The position numbers and the translations under genes are program-made. A DNA stretch of 40,311 nucleotides from CAZAGA01 sp041912175. Its GTDB lineage: Bacteria > Chloroflexota > Anaerolineae > Anaerolineales > UBA4823. The stretch covers positions 1 to 40,311 of the forward strand of contig JAYRNN010000182.1 of assembly GCA_041912175.1 (NCBI GenBank), given 5' to 3'. Below are positions 29,406 through 37,800 of this stretch, piece by piece; the first letter of the stretch is position 1, and every line of letters starts with the position of its first letter. Below the pieces are notes generated by a model. It was not told where the DNA came from, did not search any database, and saw only the letters and a program-made list of their open reading frames with translations.

Positions 29406-31346
29406 TTATTTTGGTCGTTCCTTTTTTATCGCCAGGTAAAGCTGCCGCAACTCATTTTGCGGGGCGATGCCAAGCTCTTTTTCAAGATCCTTTTCCAACC
29501 GCTGGTAAAGCTTCATGGCAGTGACCCGATCCCCTAGAGCCAGTGCAGCGCGCATGCCCAGCGCCGTCGCCTGTTCTTGCCAGGCGTTGTTCGCCAGCGC
29601 CCGCCGGGCCAATTCCAGACATTCGGCTGACTGCCCGGTCGACAAGCGTTCTGCTGCTAACGCCAACAGAGCATGTTCAAATAGATCTGCATAATGCTGC
29701 CGGATTGCTATTCCCCATTCGACATAGCGGTATACCGGTAAAAATTCTCCTTGATAGAGCCTCACAGCTTGATGCCATTCTTTCCTTTGGATGTGCTGCT
29801 CGAAATCGAGAAAATCGATTTTAGAGCCGGGAGGGATGACGAGTGTGATGCTTTCTTCGCCAATCTCCAGATAACGGCTGGGGAAACGCCGGTCTGGCAG
29901 ATCCGGTTCCAGCAAGCGTCGCAGAGCCGAAATAGCATGGTGGTAAAAATCGAGACCGGCGCATGGATTTTTTTCGGGGCACATCGCTTCGCACACTTGT
30001 TCCGTTGTCAAGGTGCAGCCGGGGCTGGAAAGCAGCAACGCCAGCAGTTCGCCGGCCCGGCGCTGACGAAGTCTTTCCTTTGTAACCACGGCGGCGCCCA
30101 CCTGGAGCGCAAACTGCCCGAAGGTTTTTACCTGGAGCGGTTCGGGTGGTAAATTCTGCAAGCGATTGAACAGCGCTGCGCCTGTTTTTGCCAGGGTTGG
30201 GTTGGGACTGTTGAGGTTTCCAGCAATCCATGGGAGCAGCAAACTGCGTTCCTGTTCGATCAAAAAATCATATCCGTGCGCGGAAATCAGGCTGACAGCT
30301 TGCAGCCAGGCAGCGCTCGCCTCGAGGCGATTTTGTGCAGACAGCAAGGCCGCCAGGTAAAGGACTGCGCGGGCCAGGTCGAAGTTGGAGTGCAGCTTTG
30401 CGGAGCTCTCCATAGCAGCGCGCAGATCTGATTCCGCATCGGCTAAGTCGCCCAGTTCGATCTTCGTTCGCCCGCGTTCGATCAAGGTTATGGCCTGAAA
30501 TTGGCGATAGCTCATGCGGGTGTTGCTGCGGACGGCATCCTCCGCCCAGGCAAGGGAAATAGGAAGCCGCCCGACCGTGCGGTAAGCGCGGCACAACCCG
30601 AGGCGTACTTCCATATTTAGGCCCGGATCGCCGCTCGATTCAGCTACCGATCGGGCATGTTCGTATAGAGGGAGCACAATATCGAGATAATCTTCCCCTG
30701 GTTCGGCCAGCCCGGCGCGCAAGCAGCAGGTGAACCCATCTCCCAGCGAACCGGGGGATACGATAGCCTGCATTTGATCGGCGACCTGGCCGGCTAGCTC
30801 GAACTGACCAGTGCTCCAATAGACCCAGGCAATATCTGATAAAGGAAACCAAAGCTCTTCGCCCAACTCAAGCGCCTGCGCCTGTAGGAGTGCTTCTTTA
30901 CCCGCCGAAAGGCACAGATCAAACTGACCGCTCGGCCAGTAGATATTCGTTGCCAGGCTGTGCAAGCATTTGTACAGCGCGTATTTATAATCCAACTCGC
31001 GGGCCAGGTCGATTGCCTGGTGATAATGACCCTCTGCCAAATCTGGGTTCCCTGACTCTGCGGCGCAGTTTCCCAGTATTCGCAGCGCATCACAACGCCA
31101 TAATGAAGCGGGCGACGCGCCTAGCAATACTTCTTTGGCCAAGACCTGGGCCTGGTTGTAATGGCCCTGGCGAAAATGCAAGTGGGCTAACCGGATCAGC
31201 CCCGCGCCAATGATATCTTGATTTCCTTCGAAACGCGCTCTTTCCAGCGCCACGCTTGCCTGGTGGATGGTTATTTTATTCCAGGCGGCTTCTCGGGTGT
31301 TGTTAATATTTTCCGGGGCGTCCGGTGCGGCGTCTGACATTCCCAT
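29406..31346 (-). CDS. SARP/BTAD-type transcriptional activator with N-terminal TPRs
   Basis: The protein has 646 residues. Residues 25-390 are TPR-like helical repeats (NQDIIGAGLIRLAHLHFRQGHYNQAQVLAKE, LRILGNCAAESGNPDLAEGHYHQAIDLARE). Residues 395-490 form an OmpR-type winged helix (LQVKTFGQFALQVG, RQRRAGELLALLLSSPGCTLTTEQVCEAMCPEKN, FYHHAISALRRLLEP). Residues 495-640 are a bacterial transcriptional activator domain ending MKLYQRLEKDLEKELGIAPQNELRQLY. Streptomyces SARPs carry the DNA-binding part first; here the TPR part comes first. It likely activates the adjacent beta-helix operon. ATG 31346 directly follows TATAAT, so transcripts may begin at the next ATG, 31340 (Met3), and be leaderless. 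Confidence 0.88.
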   Translation of the reverse strand: MGMSDAAPDAPENINNTREAAWNKITIHQASVALERARFEGNQDIIGAGLIRLAHLHFRQGHYNQAQVLAKEVLLGASPASLWRCDALRILGNCAAESGNPDLAEGHYHQAIDLARELDYKYALYKCLHSLATNIYWPSGQFDLCLSAGKEALLQAQALELGEELWFPLSDIAWVYWSTGQFELAGQVADQMQAIVSPGSLGDGFTCCLRAGLAEPGEDYLDIVLPLYEHARSVAESSGDPGLNMEVRLGLCRAYRTVGRLPISLAWAEDAVRSNTRMSYRQFQAITLIERGRTKIELGDLADAESDLRAAMESSAKLHSNFDLARAVLYLAALLSAQNRLEASAAWLQAVSLISAHGYDFLIEQERSLLLPWIAGNLNSPNPTLAKTGAALFNRLQNLPPEPLQVKTFGQFALQVGAAVVTKERLRQRRAGELLALLLSSPGCTLTTEQVCEAMCPEKNPCAGLDFYHHAISALRRLLEPDLPDRRFPSRYLEIGEESITLVIPPGSKIDFLDFEQHIQRKEWHQAVRLYQGEFLPVYRYVEWGIAIRQHYADLFEHALLALAAERLSTGQSAECLELARRALANNAWQEQATALGMRAALALGDRVTAMKLYQRLEKDLEKELGIAPQNELRQLYLAIKKERPK

Positions 31347-31369
31347 ATTATATCAATGGAGTGGTTCCG

Positions 31370-31404
31370 CACGCTTTTGCCCTGGCAAAGCTGGGAAAAG
31401 CGTG
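31370..31404. terminator. Inverted repeat between the HAD and SARP/BTAD genes
   Basis: CACGCTTTT (31370-31378) and AAAAGCGTG (31396-31404) form a 9-base stem with a shorter inner hairpin (CCTGG/CCAGC-like). It lies about 34 bases after the HAD gene stop and 24 bases before the regulator start, so it may terminate the zwf operon or control the regulator. Confidence 0.45.
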
Positions 31405-31437
31405 GCGCGTGAATTCATGCGCCGGCGCAGCGGCTTT

Positions 31438-32088
31438 TTAGCGCGCCGCTAACTTCTGAAATGCGTCCTCCCCCAGGCTGTCCAACCCTTCCACGATCAA
31501 GTCGGCGCCTTGTAGCGCCTCAGCCGGATTGGTATTCGTCACGGCAATGCACATCATCCCGGCGCGCTTGGCTGCCTCAACCCCCGCAATCGCATCTTCA
31601 ATGACGATACAGCGTCCAGGGAGAACCCCCAGCCTCTCGGCGGCTTCTAAAAACACGAACGGGTCGGGTTTGCTGGACCGCCCTGCCACCGACACAATGG
31701 CTTTAAAATATGCGTTTAATCCTAGCTCATCCAAAGTATCGATGATATTTTGCCGTGGGGCAGACGAAGCCACCGCCATGGGCGTCCCCAGAGCGCTCAA
31801 TCGCTCCAGCCACGCATGTACGCCGGGTAACGCCTTGATGTTCCCCGGGATAGACTGGCGATAAATGATTTCCTTGCGGTTGCTGATTTGAGCGATCAGC
31901 TCGGGCGCGGGATCGCCAAGTCGCAGGCGAATGACGCCGTTATTATTCATACCAAAAGTACGCCTGAAAAAATCATGCTCAAATGAAATGCCCTGTGCGC
32001 CAAACGATGCAACCCAGGATTGATAATGCAGCTCGGCTGTATCGCATAGCGTGCCATCCAGATCCCACAACACAGCAAAGTCCGGCAT
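31438..32088 (-). CDS. HAD-family hydrolase, beta-phosphoglucomutase-like
   Basis: The protein has 216 residues from ATG 32088, where the HAD fold begins directly (MPDFAVLWDLDGTL). A longer frame exists upstream but lies inside zwf. Nucleophile D9 and acid D11 are in DLDGTL; motif II S is in VASSAP; lysine and motif III/IV are in SKPDPFVFLEAAERLGV and VIEDAIAGVEAAKRAGM. A helical cap follows motif I. The sequence type is phosphatase or beta-phosphoglucomutase (PGMB-like); a sugar-phosphate substrate is plausible since the gene is 13 bases after zwf in the same operon. No strong Shine-Dalgarno sequence is visible, so coupling to zwf is likely. Confidence 0.9.
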   Translation of the reverse strand: MPDFAVLWDLDGTLCDTAELHYQSWVASFGAQGISFEHDFFRRTFGMNNNGVIRLRLGDPAPELIAQISNRKEIIYRQSIPGNIKALPGVHAWLERLSALGTPMAVASSAPRQNIIDTLDELGLNAYFKAIVSVAGRSSKPDPFVFLEAAERLGVLPGRCIVIEDAIAGVEAAKRAGMMCIAVTNTNPAEALQGADLIVEGLDSLGEDAFQKLAAR

Positions 32089-32101
32089 ACACGAAATACC
32101 T

Positions 32102-33541
32102 TTATGGATGGTTGCAGAACGAATACCACTGTTGGCCATTTCGCTGGACCAGTACATCCGCCTCGCCTGGCCCCCAACCGCCACGCGCATATCCGACGAG
32201 CGGGATATCCCCACCGGGTTGGCTTTGCCCAATTACCGGATCAATCAGCTTCCAGGCCAGCTCAATCTCGTCGTTGCGAGCAAACAACGCAGCGTCGCCT
32301 TTTAGTGCATCCCACAGCAGGCGTTCGTAGGCCTCTGGGATGGCGTTTTTCCCGAAGTCAGTTGCGTAGTGGAAATCCATGTCGACCGAACGCATCTCCT
32401 GCTCAGAATCAGGTACCTTAGCCTGAAAACTTAAATGGATGCCTTCATCAGGTTGGATGCACAAGCTGAGCACATTGGGCACCATTTTAAAATCTGACGG
32501 CAGGTTGAACATCAGGTGCGGGGGGCATTTGAATACCACCACAGCCTGGGTGACCTTCGCGGCCATGGCCTTGCCGGAGCGCAGATATATCGGGACATCC
32601 TGCCAGCGCCAGTTGTCAATATACAGCTTAAGCGCCCCGAACGTCGGTGTTTTAGAACCTGGTTCGACTTTGGGCGTCTGGAGATAACCCTCATACTGGC
32701 CCAGAACGACATCCCCATCTGCGATCGGACGTATCGCGCCGAGCATCTTTACCTTCTCGTTGCGCAGCGCGTTGGCCTCAAAAGATGCTGGCGGCTCCAT
32801 GGCGCACAGAGTCAAGATTTGCAGCAGGTGATTCTGAAACATATCGCGCAGCACCCCGGCGGTATCGTAATATCCGGCCCGGTCTTCAACATCCACGGTT
32901 TCGGCCACCGAAATCTGGATACTTGCTACATAGTTGCGGTTCCAGATCGGCTCGAAGATTGCATTCGCAAAACGTAAAAACAGGATATTTTGGGCGGTAT
33001 CTTTGCCCAAGTAATGATCCATGCGGAACACCTGGCTTTCGGAGAAGAACTGGTGCAGGGTTTGGTTGAGGGCGTGGGCGGAGGCCAGGTCGGAGCCAAA
33101 TGGTTTTTCGATTGCGATATCACGCCAGGCGCTGGTTTGAATGGTCATCCCAGCCGCGCTAAGGTTGCGGGCGATGGCCTGGTAATAAGCTGGCGCGGTA
33201 GCGCAGTAATACAATCGATCAGACGCGCCATTCTCCAGGCCGGAGAGCATCTCTTCTAGCCTTGTGTAATCATCTGCACTTTCCAGGTCGCCTTGAAAAT
33301 AATACAGCCAACCGGCGAACTGCTCCCAGGTGGCCTGGACGTAGGTGTCAGGGCTGTAGTTTTGGACGGACTGCTGGAACTCCAAGCGAAACGCCTCGTC
33401 GGTGTACGGGCGGCGCGCAAACCCAACAATTCGAAAACCTTCGGCCAGGCGGCCTTTGCGGTACAAGTTAAACAGGGCCGGGATCAATTTCCGATGGGTC
33501 AGGTCGCCGGTCGCGCCGAAGATGACGATTGTTTTGTTCAT
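32102..33541 (-). CDS. zwf: Glucose-6-phosphate dehydrogenase
   Basis: The protein has 479 residues, full length. It oxidises glucose 6-phosphate to 6-phosphogluconolactone with NADP, the entry into the oxidative pentose phosphate pathway. The Rossmann motif GATGDLTHRKLIPAL is at residues 9-23, EKPFGSDLASA near 149, and the substrate site RMDHYLGKD contains the catalytic histidine. The family usually has RIDHYLGKE, so Ile to Met is a small change. FRSAKAM-like sugar binding appears as YLRSGKAMAAK. The start ATG at 33541 has GGGAG upstream. The phosphatase gene follows directly. No pgl or gnd lies in the window. Confidence 0.97.
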   Translation of the reverse strand: MNKTIVIFGATGDLTHRKLIPALFNLYRKGRLAEGFRIVGFARRPYTDEAFRLEFQQSVQNYSPDTYVQATWEQFAGWLYYFQGDLESADDYTRLEEMLSGLENGASDRLYYCATAPAYYQAIARNLSAAGMTIQTSAWRDIAIEKPFGSDLASAHALNQTLHQFFSESQVFRMDHYLGKDTAQNILFLRFANAIFEPIWNRNYVASIQISVAETVDVEDRAGYYDTAGVLRDMFQNHLLQILTLCAMEPPASFEANALRNEKVKMLGAIRPIADGDVVLGQYEGYLQTPKVEPGSKTPTFGALKLYIDNWRWQDVPIYLRSGKAMAAKVTQAVVVFKCPPHLMFNLPSDFKMVPNVLSLCIQPDEGIHLSFQAKVPDSEQEMRSVDMDFHYATDFGKNAIPEAYERLLWDALKGDAALFARNDEIELAWKLIDPVIGQSQPGGDIPLVGYARGGWGPGEADVLVQRNGQQWYSFCNHP

Positions 33542-33897
33542 CCTTTACTCCCTTGAGCGATGATCGAGACCATCTCCAAAACTTGACTGGCAAATTTCTG
33601 GTCTCCGCTTTGTTTTATCCACAAGTCGCGGTCTTCCATTTTGTGTTTTCTCTTCACCTGCCAGAATACTGGTTACCGCGCGGATCATTTTAGCACAAAC
33701 AAGCGGCCGCGTTTTCGCAAACAGCCCACGCCGGATCGAATAAGCCTTCATCACAGCTCAGCGAGGTATATTTCCGTAAATTTTGCGGAAATATCGCCTG
33801 GGAGAATTGACCCGGCCCGTTATGGCGGCAACACATTCGAACTCTGTTTCGGCCCAGGAGATCCCCCGGTCCGGTCAACAAGCGCCTGAATTGCGGT
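33542..33897. other. Intergenic region between zwf and the methyltransferase
   Basis: About 356 bases with no convincing gene. It holds a perfect single DnaA box (TTATCCACA, 33615-33623), an inverted repeat ATATTTCCG (33768-33776) / CGGAAATAT (33786-33794), and a stretch from about 33809 that looks like the lost start of the methyltransferase (see the next entry). No good sigma-70 promoter for zwf was recognised. Confidence 0.7.
33809..33897 (+). pseudogene. Probable displaced 5' end of the methyltransferase gene
   Basis: In the frame starting at 33809 the sequence reads DPARYGGNTFELCFGPGDPP and stops at a TGA soon after. In the frame of the intact methyltransferase, the codons before its ATG read PGPVNKRLNCGMVYV. 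Joined at the C5 run 33863-33867, they would give a zinc-ribbon-like N-terminus (GGN ... CGMVYV), the usual start of this methyltransferase type. One added C would join them. The first cysteine pair seems lost too (DPARYGGN versus an expected CPxCGGN), which points to decay rather than only a base-call error. Confidence 0.45.
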
Positions 33898-34725
33898 ATG
33901 GTCTACGTTGCGCTTATCGAAGATGGCCGGGCGCTCGTTTTTGATGGTCCGGTCACGCGCGGCCAGCCGGAGCCCCAAATACTGACCACTTCGAACCTGG
34001 CCGACGTCAGCGACTTACCGGAGCTCAAGCTTTTGCCGGACAAGGAAATCGAATGGCCTACTTTACGCCAGAATGCCATCGAGGCCTTGCAGCGCATCGA
34101 TCTACACGCCAGGCCTGGCCCTTTACGCAGAATTCTCGATCTCGGCTCAAGTTGGGGGTTTTTCCTGGCGGCGGCCAAAGAACTTGGGTGGGCCGCCTAC
34201 GGCCTGGAGCCTCTTGCCACGCGCGCCGTTTATGCCAGGGCCGCTTTCGGGCTGGATATCACCACGGATACACTGCGCCCAAATACATTTCCCCCGGACT
34301 TCTTCGATGCCGTCACTTCCTTTCAGGTCTTCGAGCACCTGCCGTACCCGCGGGAAAACATCCGCGACCTCCACACAATGCTTCGCCGCGACGGCGTCGT
34401 TTTGATTGACGTGCCCAATATCGCGACGTGGACTCTGCGAGTCATGAAATCGCGGCACCGTCATTTCGCGCAAGATTACATCAACTTCTTTTCTGTCGAG
34501 ACCCTGGGGGCGTTGTTGGAAAACAACGGATTTAAGGTAATCGACCATTATCATCCAACCCGCCGCATGAGTTTTCGTTATTTAACCCGCTACTGGCTGC
34601 GGCGATACTTGCCGGCGCCGATCGCTTCTACTCTTCAAAGCGCATTACAGAAAATGAACCTGTGGGAACGAAGCATCGGCCTCAATATCGGGGATATCAT
34701 TACGGTGGTGGGCCGGAAACTGTAA
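33898..34725 (+). CDS. SAM-dependent methyltransferase, probably N-terminally truncated
   Basis: The visible protein has 275 residues from ATG 33898. The SAM-binding motif I ILDLGSSWGFFLAAAKELG is at about residues 79-97, motif II acidic end in GLEPL, and FFDAVTSFQVFEHLPYPRENIRDLHTMLRRDGVVLIDVPN gives motifs IV-VI of a Methyltransf_23-type enzyme. A helical C-terminus follows, with HRHFAQDYINFFSVETLGALLENNGF. Relatives methylate small molecules or sugars and usually begin with a CxxC zinc-binding region. Here only CGMVYV remains of it. There is no Shine-Dalgarno sequence at 33898. The upstream frame suggests that the real gene started farther left. Confidence 0.85.
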   Translation: MVYVALIEDGRALVFDGPVTRGQPEPQILTTSNLADVSDLPELKLLPDKEIEWPTLRQNAIEALQRIDLHARPGPLRRILDLGSSWGFFLAAAKELGWAAYGLEPLATRAVYARAAFGLDITTDTLRPNTFPPDFFDAVTSFQVFEHLPYPRENIRDLHTMLRRDGVVLIDVPNIATWTLRVMKSRHRHFAQDYINFFSVETLGALLENNGFKVIDHYHPTRRMSFRYLTRYWLRRYLPAPIASTLQSALQKMNLWERSIGLNIGDIITVVGRKL

Positions 34726-34884
34726 GGATGCGGCTTGATTCGACCGGCAGTGGACATTAACTGTTGTAATAATGTAAACAGGTCAGATGTCACTAGACTC
34801 TCAACAGGCAATGCGCTAAAAACAAATAGAACATAAACTATTTCAACCATCACCCCCCATCACGTTCGCAACCAAGAGGGAATC
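34726..34884. other. Leader of the RHS-repeat gene
   Basis: Gene-free and more AT-rich than the following gene. It contains the start region of the large secreted protein, with AGAGG 6 bases before its ATG. No clear sigma-70 promoter or terminator for the methyltransferase was recognised. Confidence 0.6.
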
Positions 34885-37800
34885 ATGCGAAATCCATCTC
34901 TGCCCACGTCGTTTCGATACCGTGCATTCCTGACGGTCCTTCTGAACAGCCTGCTGATCCTTTCCCTGCTGCTGCCGGGCGGCCTGTCCCGCGGCCAGGA
35001 GCTTGCTCCCACGCCCGCGGCGAGCGAGACCGCCCCGCTCGAAACCCAGACCCCCACGCCAGCGCCCTTAGATACGCCTACAGCAACGCAGCCTGCCGGG
35101 CAGACCCCAACCCCCAGCAGCGTCCTGCCGCCCACCCAGGACGAAGCGGCCACGGTTACGGCTGCCGCCACGCGCACGCCTGAGCTCAGCCCCACCCCGT
35201 CTGACATCCCCACCGCCGCCCAGCCGTTTTCACCCGGCGACCTGGAGCTGACGCTCAGCCCGGGTGGTCGCGAAGTCCTCCCCGGTGAGAGCGCCTTGCT
35301 CGTCTGGCAGATCACAGGCTGGAGCGCCGACAGCGGCGAGCTGCTGCTGGAATTCGAGCTGCCCAAAGAACTCACCCCGCTGGAGAGCGAGTTGAAATAC
35401 TACGACGCAGCCGCCAACCTCCTGCGCCTGCCTGTCAGCGCCGAAGCAGGCCAATACTCCCTGGCAGTGGCCGAGAGCGCGCAGGGCGCCTGGAGCGTGA
35501 ATGCCAACCTTCGCCGGGAGGGTAAGATCATCGATCAGGCCAGCCTGACCTTCCAGGAAGCCGGCTTGAGCCAGGTTGGGACAGAAGGCGGCGCCGCCGT
35601 GGGCTTCGGCGAGCGGGTCCAGGTCGTATTTCCCCCCGGCGAAGCCCTGGAGGTGCGCATTCGCCGCCCCTCCCCTGCGGATGCGCCACCCTACAGCCTG
35701 AGCGGGCAGCCCTTCGAGATCCTGGCCAATGCGCAGAGCAGCGGAGAAGCGCTGCATACCTTCAAGCAGCCGCTGGAGTTGACCTATCGCTACAACCCGT
35801 CCCAAATACACGGCGACGAGCGCACGCTGCGCCTGTACACCTACGACCCGGCGAAACAAGACTGGCAGCCTGTGCCCGGCAAGGTGGATGTGGAGCAGCA
35901 CATCCTGTATGCCAGCCTGGAGCACCTCAGCCTGTACGACCTGGCTGCCTCGGGCTGGGAAGCCGCCCGTCTGCCCGGGCAGTTGGATTTCCAGAACGAC
36001 CCATACACCGGCGCGGCCAGCTACAGCCTGCCCCTGTGGACCCCGCCCGGACCGGGCGGATTGAAGCCCAGCCTGGAGCTGAGCTACCACAGCCAGGCGG
36101 CGGAAGAAAACCTGACGGGTTTCACCCAGGCCTCCTGGGCGGGCATGGGCTGGGCGCTGGATAGCGGGTCCATCCAGCGCGACATGCACGGCACGCCCGA
36201 GTTGCTCTCGGACGATACCTTTTCACTGGAACTGGGTGGGAGCAGCCTCCCCCTGCTGATGGGCGCAGATGGCTATTACCACACCCGCGACGAGAGCTTC
36301 TGGCGCATCCAGTACGACCCTACGAACAATTCCTGGACAGCCTGGGACACACAAGGCCAAACCTACCGCTTTGGCGAGAACGCCGCCAGCCAGGCCTTCT
36401 ACCCTTCGGGTTTCAGCGGATGCGACCCGGACGACCCGCAGACGAACCCGGCCGTGTGGCGCTGGTCGTTGAGCCGGATCAGCAACGTCTTCGGCAAGTC
36501 GCTGACCTTCACCTACTTCACGGATTTCAAACTCACCTCCAATCCATGCAGCAGCGGCATGCAATACCAGACCGCCGTGGCGGTGTATCCGGAGATGATC
36601 AGCTACCCGGATAGCCCCTACCGGGTGGTCTTCGAGCGCGGGAGCCGCCTGGACTACCAGAGCGTCTGGAATGACTCGGGCAGCCAGATTTTCTTCCAGC
36701 GCTACCGCCTGGAGCGGGTGCGCATCCAGGACAACGGGGTCAATATACGCACCTACCAGCTCAGCTACGCCTCGGGGAGCGCGTCCATCTTCCCGAGCGT
36801 CAATTGGAGCGCAGGCGGCAAGACCCTGACCCTCAGCCAGGTGCAGGAGATCGGGTTGGACGGTCTGACGGCCCTGCCGCCGGTCAGCTTCAGCTACGGC
36901 GACGGGTTGCATCTGCTGCAGGCCAGCAACGGCTATGGCGGACAGGTCGCCTTTCAATATGACGCCGCCCCCTGGTATGACCTGTACGTCGATCCGCAAA
37001 AGCAGGTCAACGTGGATGAACTGTGCCGGGAGCGCAGCTCGGGGGAATACGATGTGCTCTCCTTGATGAGCTACGGCGGCGGGCAGTTGCGCTGCACCAG
37101 CAAAGGAGCGCTGCGCTTGAACGGCGGAGCGGTCATGGAAGCGCCCTTCCGCTGGGTGCAGCCGGGAGCCATGTACACGGCCAGCGTAGGGCTGCGCAAT
37201 CCCAGCTCGAGTGCATTCAACGTGTACGTGGGTGTGGATAACGGCAGCGGGGTGCAGATTTTCAACAGCCTGGCGCTGCCCACAGGGTATGGCACGCTGG
37301 TCGACCTGAGCGGGACGCAGGCCCTTTCCCCCCTGCAGGCCAGCCAGGCCCGGTTGTACATCGGCTGCAGCGGCGAATGCCAGGTGGAATGGTACAGCCT
37401 GAAACAGCACACCAGCCGCTACCGAATGCGGCAGAAGCAATTGTATGACGGGCTGAACCCCACCCCGGCGGTGTATGATTACAACTACGACGAACCGGCC
37501 ATGAACGACGCCGCCCATTCGGCCTGGGTCGCTGGGGGCGGGGAGTTGTATGCGCCGGCCAACAGCCAGTTCCGCGGCCACGCCCTGGCGCAGGAGATCG
37601 CCCCAGACGGGCGGGTGACCAGCAGTTTCTACCACCAGGATGACCGGCAGCGGGGTCGCCTCGCCACCCGCCTGGTGACGCAGGCGGAATACAGGGAAGA
37701 CTTCGAGAGCTGGCCGGCGCTGATTGGGAACGGATGGAACAGCGAGGTGGGGGGAGCGCCGGTGGTGGAGCGCCTGGTGGGCGACCCGGCCATGAAGCTG

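Noticed and set aside
33545..33754. 69-codon frame upstream of zwf
   Set aside because: Its end falls 4 bases before zwf with no ribosome binding site and no recognisable features; likely chance.
35230..36189. 319-codon open frame on the minus strand
   Set aside because: It is also antisense to the RHS-repeat gene and composed of the same kind of low-information residues; no start signal or motif.
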